A stretch of 22,361 bases of DNA from Litoribrevibacter sp041590855 (GTDB taxonomy: Bacteria; Pseudomonadota; Gammaproteobacteria; Pseudomonadales; Litoribrevibacteraceae). A program made the translations under genes and the position numbers. Numbering within the stretch: the stretch's first letter is position 1; each line of letters begins with the position of its first letter. Shown piece by piece: positions 15,399-21,209 of this stretch. The stretch lies in the NCBI GenBank assembly GCA_041590855.1, contig JBFHTA010000032.1, positions 1-22,361 of the forward strand. The letters are read 5' to 3'. The notes under the pieces were generated by a model, which had not been told where the DNA came from, made no database searches, and saw only the letters and a list, made by a program, of their open reading frames with translations.

Positions 15399-16817
15399 AT
15401 GAACTTGACTGCTAAAAGCAGCTTGGCATTTTTATTCTCAACAGCCTTGTTGATGAACGTGAACTCAGCCGGTGCAGATCCTTCTCAAACCAACACACTC
15501 CCTGTTCTGCCCGATTCGGAAATAGCGCCTTACATCATGGCCGCAGATGAAGCCGAAGCATTGCCCGAAGGCGATGTGGAATCCGATGTATCTGACACCG
15601 ATCCTAATACCATTAACAGTGGCATTCCTGAAGATGCCCGACTGCCGCTGAAAGATCTGCGTTTATTTGCCGAAATTTTTAACAGCATTCGCACCTCTTA
15701 CGTTGAAGATGTGGACGATAAAACCCTGCTTCAAAATGCAATTCGCGGCATGCTTTCCGGGCTGGACCCTCACTCGGCCTACCTCGACTCAAAAGTGTTC
15801 GAAGAATTACAGATTAATACCTCCGGCGAATTTGGCGGCTTAGGCATTGAAGTGCAAATGGACAACGGGTTTGTTCGTGTCGTGACCCCTATCGATGAGA
15901 CGCCAGCCTCCCGTGCAGGCTTAAAAGCCGGCGACCTGATCATGAAGCTGGACGATAAACCCGTGAAAGGCATGACACTGGACGACGCCATCAATGTGAT
16001 GCGTGGCGAGCCAGGTTCAGACATTGTTTTGACCGTGTTACGCGAAGGTGAAGAGCAACCCCTGGAGTTCACCCTGACCCGTGATGTCATCAAGGTTACC
16101 AGTGTTCGTCATCGTTGGTTAGACGAAGGTTATGGTTATGTTCGTATTTCCCAATTCCAGGTACAAACCGGTGAAGATCTCAACAAAGCCATTGGCAAAT
16201 TGCAAAAAGACGACCAGGAACTGAAAGGCCTGGTACTGGATTTAAGAAACAATCCGGGCGGCGTACTACAAGCAGCAGTCGATGTGGTAGATACCTTCCT
16301 AACAAACGGCTTGGTGGTCTACACCGAAGGACGCATCGGAAGCTCTAAGTCCCAGTTCCATGCGACACCAAAAGATCTGATCAATGGCGCTCCTATCGTT
16401 GTTTTAATCAACGGTGGTTCTGCATCGGCGTCTGAAATTGTTGCCGGAGCCCTGCAGGATCATCGCCGAGCCATCATCATGGGCACTCAAAGCTTCGGTA
16501 AAGGCTCAGTTCAAACCGTGATTCCAGTGGACGCTGAAAACGGCATCAAGTTGACCACCGCACGTTACTACACGCCAAATGGTCGTTCAATTCAGGCGCA
16601 GGGCATCAAGCCTGATATCAACATCGAGCGAGCAAAAGTAGAAACCATTCGACCACAGGTTCAATACAAAGAAGCCGACTTGGCCGGCCATCTAGAGAAC
16701 GAAAACGGCGACGGTAAGAAAGAAGAAATCACCGAACAACTGGCCGAACGCGATTATCAGCTGTCCGAGGCACTGAATGTTTTGAAAGGCTTTAACATCC
16801 TTTCTGCGAATCAGTAA
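15399..16817 (+). CDS. ctpA: S41 family carboxyl-terminal processing protease (CtpA)
   Basis: 472-residue periplasmic serine protease. A signal peptide (1-26, AGA-D) is followed by an acidic low-complexity stretch (~50-75), then the N-terminal helical part with AIRGMLSGLDPHSAYLD (113-130). A PDZ domain follows (about 142-225; FGGLGIEV and DLIMKLDDKPVKGM). The S41 core has LVLDLRNNPGG (278-288), the catalytic serine S343 in GGSASASEI and the general-base lysine K368 in SFGKGSV, with the usual 25-residue spacing. The size matches CtpA, which is smaller than Prc/Tsp. AGGTG sits five bases before the ATG. In related bacteria CtpA-type proteases cut lipoproteins and peptidoglycan hydrolases, fitting its place after envC. 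The 139-bp gap before it may hold its promoter. Confidence 0.95.
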   Translation: MNLTAKSSLAFLFSTALLMNVNSAGADPSQTNTLPVLPDSEIAPYIMAADEAEALPEGDVESDVSDTDPNTINSGIPEDARLPLKDLRLFAEIFNSIRTSYVEDVDDKTLLQNAIRGMLSGLDPHSAYLDSKVFEELQINTSGEFGGLGIEVQMDNGFVRVVTPIDETPASRAGLKAGDLIMKLDDKPVKGMTLDDAINVMRGEPGSDIVLTVLREGEEQPLEFTLTRDVIKVTSVRHRWLDEGYGYVRISQFQVQTGEDLNKAIGKLQKDDQELKGLVLDLRNNPGGVLQAAVDVVDTFLTNGLVVYTEGRIGSSKSQFHATPKDLINGAPIVVLINGGSASASEIVAGALQDHRRAIIMGTQSFGKGSVQTVIPVDAENGIKLTTARYYTPNGRSIQAQGIKPDINIERAKVETIRPQVQYKEADLAGHLENENGDGKKEEITEQLAERDYQLSEALNVLKGFNILSANQ

Positions 16818-16837
16818 TCGCCTCTCAAGCACGTCTT

Positions 16838-17689
16838 ATGCTATATCTTGTTTACTATAAAGCCCTGTTTATTACAGGGCTTTTCTGTTTGGCGCTATCA
16901 CTGAGCCTTCACTCGGCGTCGGCCTTTTCGGCCACACCTACCACCCCGAGAGTCACCATCATCATTGATGATATCGGCAACAATGAAAGCCGAGGCTTAC
17001 GCACAGTTTTTCTGGACGGGCCGGTTACTCTGGCCATTTTGCCTAATCGCCCCTATTCGAAATCTCTGGCACAAAAAGCACATCAGCAAGGCAAAGAACT
17101 GCTGCTGCACGCGCCAATGGAAAACCTGAGAGACATGCCGCTCGGCCAAGGCGCTTTAACCAGTAAGATGGACGCCGGAGAATATCAACGCCAGCTGATC
17201 AAAAACATTGATGCAATTCCTCATCTGATGGGAATCAACAATCACATGGGCAGCTTGCTAACTACCAAACATTTACAGATGAACTGGACCATGAAAGTTC
17301 TGAAACAGAAAGAACTTCTGTTCGTCGACAGTAAAACCAACCCTAAAAGCGTCGCTCAGCAAGTGGCCGTTATGTATGAAGTGCCTACCGTATCCCGGGA
17401 TATTTTTCTGGATCATGTACGCACCAGAGCATTTATCCACAAGCAATATGAGAAGTGTCTAAGCATCGCCGATAAGAAAGGCAATTGCCTGATGATAGGC
17501 CATCCGTATCCGGAAACGCTGGATTACCTGGAAGAGGTTTTACCCCGACTTAACGAACGAGGCTTTCAGCAACTTCCGTTATCATCTCTGATCGAGAAAA
17601 AGACGCTGGCCAGAGAAAGCCGCCGTAAAACGAAAGAAAGCCCAACACCACGTGTTGAGCTTTCGATGAAAGACAATGCCAGTCACTAA
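16838..17689 (+). CDS. yibQ: Divergent polysaccharide deacetylase family protein (YibQ-like)
   Basis: 283-residue exported protein. An N-terminal signal peptide (about 1-29, ending SASA) is followed by the NodB-like divergent deacetylase fold (DUF610): VTIIIDDIGNN with D44-D45, VTLAILPN, LLLHAPMEN (His91), GINNHMGS (134-139), FVDSKTN (163-168) and RDIFLDH (187-193). Metal-ligand Asp and His residues appear intact, so hydrolase activity is plausible, but no substrate is established. The Lys/Arg-rich C-terminus (from ~255) looks disordered. It starts 21 bases after the ctpA stop and lacks a good ribosome site. A terminator-like hairpin lies within codons 8-16, so the start or its expression deserves care. 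It converges on hisF with a 50-base gap. Confidence 0.9.
   Translation: MLYLVYYKALFITGLFCLALSLSLHSASAFSATPTTPRVTIIIDDIGNNESRGLRTVFLDGPVTLAILPNRPYSKSLAQKAHQQGKELLLHAPMENLRDMPLGQGALTSKMDAGEYQRQLIKNIDAIPHLMGINNHMGSLLTTKHLQMNWTMKVLKQKELLFVDSKTNPKSVAQQVAVMYEVPTVSRDIFLDHVRTRAFIHKQYEKCLSIADKKGNCLMIGHPYPETLDYLEEVLPRLNERGFQQLPLSSLIEKKTLARESRRKTKESPTPRVELSMKDNASH
16859..16884 (+). terminator. Rho-independent terminator-like hairpin inside the yibQ 5' coding region
   Basis: AAAGCCCTGT (16859-16868), loop TTATT, ACAGGGCTTT (16874-16883) form a perfect 10-bp stem followed by one more T, so the T-tract is TTTT. It lies 42 bases after the ctpA stop, the expected place for its terminator, but within codons 8-16 of the yibQ frame. 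Probably a partial terminator giving lower yibQ expression. Confidence 0.7.
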
Positions 17690-17739
17690 AGAGCTGGTCG
17701 TAAGTAGCCTTTCAGAGACAAGTACCTATAGACGAGCAC

Positions 17740-18501
17740 TTATAAGCGAACTTCAACACCCTGCTTGGCCATGTACTCTTTGGCTTCCGGCACAGAATAC
17801 TCACCAAAGTGGAAGATACTCGCTGCCAAAACGGCGTCGGCCTTACCTTCAACCACGCCATCAACCAGGTGTTGAAGATTCCCTACACCGCCAGAAGCAA
17901 TCACAGGAATAGATACCGCATCGCTGATGGCTCGCGTTACGCCCAGGTCAAAGCCTTGCTTCACGCCGTCCTGATCCATACTGGTTAGCAGGATTTCACC
18001 CGCACCGTATTCCGCCATACGCTTTGCCCACTCGATGGCATCAATGCCTGTAGGCTTACGACCACCGTGGGTAAAGATTTCCCACTTATTATCACCGACT
18101 TTTTTACAGTCAATCGCAACCACAATGCACTGAGAGCCAAAACGCTCTGCTGCTTCGCGAACAAACTCCGGGCGCTTCACCGCTGCACTGTTAATGCTGA
18201 CTTTATCCGCACCGGCATTCAACATGGTTCGAATGTCTGATAGTTCACGAATACCGCCACCTACTGTCAGGGGAATAAACACTTCACTGGCAATGGCTTC
18301 AACGGTATGCACCGTGGTTTCTCGGCCTTCGTGCGTTGCCGTAATATCCAGGAAGGTGATTTCATCGGCACCTTGCTCGTTATAGCGTTTGGCGACTTCA
18401 ACCGGATCACCCGCATCGCGGATATCCACAAACTGAACGCCTTTTACAACGCGCCCGTTATCTACGTCTAAACAAGGAATAATGCGTTTGGCCAATGCCA
18501 T
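17740..18501 (-). CDS. hisF: Imidazole glycerol phosphate synthase cyclase subunit HisF
   Basis: 253-residue TIM-barrel subunit that, with HisH, turns PRFAR and ammonia into imidazole glycerol phosphate and AICAR. Catalytic acids are D12 (IIPCLDVDNGRVVKG) and D131 (VVAIDCKK). The repeated half-barrel phosphate sites TVGGGI (79-84) and IPVIASGGVG are present. Start choice: ATG at 18499-18501 with AGAGGA seven bases upstream; a 20-residue upstream extension in frame has no family support. It is the last gene of the his block, and 325 bases separate it from hisH instead of the usual hisA. A 15-bp palindrome (18517-18531) lies just before its ribosome site. Confidence 0.97.
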   Translation of the reverse strand: MALAKRIIPCLDVDNGRVVKGVQFVDIRDAGDPVEVAKRYNEQGADEITFLDITATHEGRETTVHTVEAIASEVFIPLTVGGGIRELSDIRTMLNAGADKVSINSAAVKRPEFVREAAERFGSQCIVVAIDCKKVGDNKWEIFTHGGRKPTGIDAIEWAKRMAEYGAGEILLTSMDQDGVKQGFDLGVTRAISDAVSIPVIASGGVGNLQHLVDGVVEGKADAVLAASIFHFGEYSVPEAKEYMAKQGVEVRL

Positions 18502-18516
18502 TAGAATTTCCTCTTT

Positions 18517-18531
18517 TGTGATCTGATCACA
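18517..18531. promoter_or_regulatory. 15-bp palindrome upstream of hisF
   Basis: TGTGATC-T-GATCACA is a perfect palindrome with seven-base arms, 16 bases before the hisF ATG. It resembles a CRP-type half-site pair, but the spacer between TGTGA and TCACA is five bases rather than six, so I do not call it a CRP site. It could be an operator or chance. Confidence 0.35.
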
Positions 18532-18575
18532 TAAATCTGCTGTTATATCCCAAGCGACCACTCAAGGTGCTCTTT

Positions 18576-18659
18576 CAATGATTTTTCGCCTCCTCGACAG
18601 CACATCCATGTGCTGGACGAGGAGATCGCAACATCCATGTTGCTGCTTCAAAATCATTG
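18576..18659. repeat. Nested inverted-repeat module 1 (ATCCAT-core hairpins)
   Basis: Outer arms CAATGATTTT (18576-18585) and AAAATCATTG (18650-18659) are perfect complements. Inside lie two hairpins. The first is CTCCTCG/CGAGGAG (18590-18596, 18618-18624) enclosing CAGCACAT-CC-ATGTGCTG (18598-18615). The second is GCAACAT-CC-ATGTTGC (18628-18643). Both have the centre ATCCAT with different, self-complementary flanks. TCGC precedes both hairpins. This looks like a mobile palindromic repeat or a structured RNA; family not recognised. Confidence 0.85.
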
Positions 18660-18708
18660 TAAAAGCCCCTTTCATTCGACCGAAGCTCGGACTCAACCAA
18701 GAAAGTGT

Positions 18709-18797
18709 TGAAGCGCTTTAATCAGACCGTCTGACGCAGGGATGCGTCAGTCGAGCGTACAGGGATGTATTTATAGCGAGTCTGAGTAAGCGCTTCA
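18709..18797. repeat. Nested inverted-repeat module 2 (ATCCCT-core hairpins, opposite orientation)
   Basis: Outer arms GAAGCGCTTTAATCAGAC (18710-18727) and GTCTGAGTAAGCGCTTC (18780-18796) pair over 9 and 6 bases around a small internal loop. Inside lie CTGACGCA-GGGA-TGCGTCAG (18731-18750, perfect 8 bp) and the shorter TACA-GGGA-TGTA (18758-18769). Read on the minus strand both hairpins centre on ATCCCT, matching module 1 with one base changed. The two modules therefore share architecture and face opposite ways. Confidence 0.8.
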
Positions 18798-18826
18798 GCT
18801 CTTTCGTAATGAATAAATTCTGGGCG

Positions 18827-19465
18827 TTATGCCTTCCCATCCCAGGAAGCAAAGTTCTTCAACAACTGCAAACCTGCCGTATGGCTCTTCTCCGGGTGGA
18901 ACTGCACAGCAAACAAATTGCCGTGAGAAATAGCCACATCAAAATCCAATCCGTAATGACACGTCGCCTTTACTTCTTCAGGGCGACCAGCTTTCACATA
19001 AAAGCTGTGTACAAAGTAGAAACGACTGTTATCTTCTATGCCTTGCCATAACGGATGATCAATTTGCTTCACCTGATTCCAGCCCATGTGAGGCACTTTC
19101 AGTTTTTCACCGGCTTCATCGTGCAAATCGTTTCCAAAGAAACGCACCTTACCAGGCAACAAGCCAATGCAATCCACACCGCCGTTTTCTTCGCTGTGCT
19201 CCATTAACGCTTGCATGCCCACACAAATGGCCAATACCGGTTTCTCAGCAACGGCTTTCTTTACTACTTCGTCCATTCCCAAACGACGAATTTCAGCCAT
19301 ACAATCCCGAATAGCACCTACGCCCGGAAATACGACGCGATCGGCCGCTTCAATTTCCGATACATCAGAGGTCACAATAACCTTGCTATCACATACATGT
19401 TCAAAGGCACTCGCCACCGAGTGAAGATTGCCCATACCATAATCAATTATCGCAATGGTCGACAT
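18827..19465 (-). CDS. hisH: Imidazole glycerol phosphate synthase glutaminase subunit HisH
   Basis: 212-residue class I glutamine amidotransferase that supplies ammonia to HisF. The triad is C81 (LAICVGMQ), H190 and E192 (VQFHPEKS). The oxyanion region PGVGAIRDC and the N-terminal IAIIDYGMGNLHSV are typical of HisH. Full length. The ATG at 19463-19465 is preceded by GAGAGA. It lies 92 bases after hisB and 325 bases before hisF. HisH and HisF form a heterodimer, so their separation by a repeat-rich gap, with hisA missing between, is unusual for this order of genes. Confidence 0.97.
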   Translation of the reverse strand: MSTIAIIDYGMGNLHSVASAFEHVCDSKVIVTSDVSEIEAADRVVFPGVGAIRDCMAEIRRLGMDEVVKKAVAEKPVLAICVGMQALMEHSEENGGVDCIGLLPGKVRFFGNDLHDEAGEKLKVPHMGWNQVKQIDHPLWQGIEDNSRFYFVHSFYVKAGRPEEVKATCHYGLDFDVAISHGNLFAVQFHPEKSHTAGLQLLKNFASWDGKA

Positions 19466-19557
19466 GAATAAGTCTCTCTACCACATTTTTGAACGGATCA
19501 AGATGGTTGATCCTCACATGAACGTTTCAAACACCGCAATTTCAACGGAGCTGAAAT

Positions 19558-20151
19558 TTACAGGCAACCTTTGGTTGACGGCATAATGCCCGCCATACGC
19601 TCATCCACAGACAATGCCATACGTAACGCTCGGCCAAAGGCTTTAAAAATGGTTTCTGCCTGGTGGTGAGTATTTTTTCCACGCAGGTTATCAATATGTA
19701 AAGTCACATGTGCATGGTTTACAAAACCGTGGAAGAACTCAGAGAACAAGTCCACATCAAAGCCACCCACCGACGCACGGGTAAAATCAACGTGCATTTC
19801 CAAACCAGGACGACCAGAGAAGTCGATTACCACGCGAGAAAGCGCTTCATCCAACGGCACATAGGCATGGCCATAACGGGTAATGCCTTTCTTATCGCCA
19901 ATGGCTTTGGCAAACGCCTGACCCAAAGTAATGCCTATGTCTTCCACTGTGTGGTGCGCATCAATGTGAAGATCCCCTTTCGCAACAATGTCCATATCAA
20001 TCAGGCCATGACGGGCAATCTGATCCATCATGTGATCTAGGAAAGGAACCCCGGTATCAAAACTGGCTTTGCCTGTTCCATCAAGATCGATAGAGATCTT
20101 AATCTGGGTTTCCAAGGTATTGCGTTCAACTGTGGCCTGACGTTCCGACAT
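19558..20151 (-). CDS. hisB: Imidazoleglycerol-phosphate dehydratase HisB (monofunctional)
   Basis: 197-residue Mn-dependent dehydratase that converts imidazole glycerol phosphate to imidazole acetol phosphate. Metal-ligand motifs of the two half-repeats are visible: DAHHTVEDIG (65-74) and THHQAETIFKAFG (161-173); also GVPFLDHMMDQIARHG (34-49) and the C-terminal PSTKG. It lacks the N-terminal histidinol-phosphatase domain of the E. coli fused enzyme, as in Pseudomonas-like bacteria. Start choice: ATG at 20149-20151 with GGAGG five bases upstream; an in-frame start four codons earlier would include that site. First gene of the his block here; a TATAAT on the minus strand (20219-20224) could be its -10 box. 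Confidence 0.97.
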   Translation of the reverse strand: MSERQATVERNTLETQIKISIDLDGTGKASFDTGVPFLDHMMDQIARHGLIDMDIVAKGDLHIDAHHTVEDIGITLGQAFAKAIGDKKGITRYGHAYVPLDEALSRVVIDFSGRPGLEMHVDFTRASVGGFDVDLFSEFFHGFVNHAHVTLHIDNLRGKNTHHQAETIFKAFGRALRMALSVDERMAGIMPSTKGCL

Positions 20152-20218
20152 GCTTGCCTCCAAAAGGGATTCCGGCGGGAATCAAAATAAACAATCGCTA
20201 TTATTCAAATGGGCGATT

Positions 20219-20224
20219 ATTATA
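20219..20224 (-). promoter_or_regulatory. Candidate -10 box of hisB
   Basis: The minus strand reads TATAAT here, 67 bases before the hisB ATG. No good -35 lies 16-18 bases upstream, so this is only a candidate. Between it and the gene lie a small hairpin GATTCC-GGCG-GGAATC and an inverted repeat AATCGC...GCGATT. Confidence 0.35.
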
Positions 20225-20369
20225 ACGGCTTTCTGGCAGGTCTGCATTTATAACTGCGATGAGTATGACAAGCGTCGCGGCGGGCGGTTACGCCCAGGAA
20301 CAAGTTTTCACTTCTCCTTCCCAGGGCAGATCGGCTAAGCTTACAGTAAACACTCAAGAGAGCTTTTAC

Positions 20370-20837
20370 GTGCCTGTTATTTTACGAAAAGTGACCTCGC
20401 CTGAAGGCCAGGATCAAATCGACCTTACCAAGACCTTCGGCGAACTGAAAGAACTGATTATTAGTGATCAGGTCATCGACAATAATGAAGACCTCACTCA
20501 GCAATTGCTTGCCAGCCACAATCAGCCCGATCAACGCTGGATTGCCTGTGCATTCTTCAATGACCGTATCATTGGCGCCATGACGGTAGAAGAACAAACC
20601 GGTCAGATGAAGATCAACAATCTTGTGGTACGTCAGGTGACCCGTGATCGAGGCGTAGGCCATCGTTTGGTCGATCTGACGTTACTCGAAGCCAAAGGCA
20701 AAGCTGTACTTTTGGAACTCACCCGGGATCAAAACGTCAGAATGAAAGACTGGCTGAATCAATACAGCGCGGAATTCGTATCCAATACCAAAGCCAGCAG
20801 CTTGTATAAAATTGTCCCGAGTGAACATGAAGAATAA
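20370..20837 (+). CDS. GNAT-fold protein, PanM/PanZ-like
   Basis: About 155 residues with a GNAT fold. The acetyl-CoA pyrophosphate loop is TRDRGVGHRL (91-100). The stretch around FFNDRIIGAMTVEE...KINNLVVRQVTRDRGVG resembles PanM (PanZ), the acetyl-CoA-sensing protein that promotes PanD self-cleavage and controls beta-alanine for coenzyme A; the N-terminus VILRKVTSPEGQDQIDL aligns with that family too. It is longer than E. coli PanM (127), and the C-terminus differs, so a general acetyltransferase is possible. Start choice: GTG at 20370 with AGAGAG seven bases upstream, which fits the family N-terminus. An ATG at 20259 would add 37 residues that look like spacer sequence and has no ribosome site. 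It overlaps the next gene by 11 bases. Confidence 0.7.
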   Translation: MPVILRKVTSPEGQDQIDLTKTFGELKELIISDQVIDNNEDLTQQLLASHNQPDQRWIACAFFNDRIIGAMTVEEQTGQMKINNLVVRQVTRDRGVGHRLVDLTLLEAKGKAVLLELTRDQNVRMKDWLNQYSAEFVSNTKASSLYKIVPSEHEE

Positions 20838-21207
20838 CGACAGACTTCAGAATTATCGGTTTGGCCGGATCACCATCTTCCTGGTCGTGGCCGCCTGCCT
20901 TTACGTACTCACTGAAAAACCGGAAGTGCTTAATTTAAAAGAGCACTCCCGTGAGTACCGGGATCAGCTTGAAGCCAAAATGAACCGGCTTTCACTGCAA
21001 TATTTCATCGACACCAACGTCAAAGGCGAATGCACGCTGGTGATCATGCAGGACGGTGAACCTCAAGCCCTGACCGAATACGACGAAACCAGTGATCTGG
21101 CGTGTAAGCGAATACTGCCTTACATTCAAGAACCGAAATCAAAACCGGTATCCGATAAGCGCTTACTGTCTGACGAGGATTTACAGGACATACCTACGGA
21201 AGGGTAA
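20827..21207 (+). CDS. Small single-span membrane protein of unknown function
   Basis: 126 residues, not recognised. One hydrophobic helix at about 12-28 (FGRITIFLVVAACLYVL) follows a short basic N-terminus, so the protein is probably anchored in the inner membrane with its polar part in the periplasm. Residues ~40-55 are charged and helical (HSREYRDQLEAKMNRL); a short beta-like segment follows (GECTLVIMQDGEPQALTEY). Two cysteines (in GECTL and LACKRI) lie in that domain and could form a disulfide. The acidic C-terminus is probably disordered. Start choice: ATG at 20827 with GAG eight bases upstream; TTG at 20812 and GTG at 20821 are possible. It overlaps the GNAT gene and sits two bases before the oxidoreductase start, so the three are probably one operon. 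Confidence 0.75.
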   Translation: MKNNDRLQNYRFGRITIFLVVAACLYVLTEKPEVLNLKEHSREYRDQLEAKMNRLSLQYFIDTNVKGECTLVIMQDGEPQALTEYDETSDLACKRILPYIQEPKSKPVSDKRLLSDEDLQDIPTEG

Positions 21208-21209
21208 GC

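Larger units (their letters stand above)
18502..18826. other. hisH-hisF gap without hisA
   Basis: 325 bases between two histidine genes, with no supported ORF. It cannot hold hisA (about 740 bases). It contains the 15-bp palindrome near hisF and two nested inverted-repeat modules (18576-18659 and 18709-18797), described separately. The 50 bases between the modules show nothing I recognise. Confidence 0.85.

Noticed and set aside
18517..18531. CRP/Vfr binding site upstream of hisF
   Set aside because: The TGTGA and TCACA halves are separated by five bases instead of six, and the outer flanks do not match; kept only as an unnamed palindrome.
18502..18561. 20-residue extension of HisF
   Set aside because: The ATG at 18501 has a clear AGAGGA ribosome site and the canonical N-terminus; the extension would cross that site.
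18576..18797. Possible CRISPR array from the repeated palindromes
   Set aside because: The units are inverted rather than direct repeats, have differing arms, irregular spacing and no unique spacers of constant length; no cas gene is near.
19211..19471. Plus-strand ORF opposite hisH
   Set aside because: It is antisense to a well-supported gene, has no recognisable domain and no ribosome site; the same holds for the other short ORFs overlapping the listed genes.
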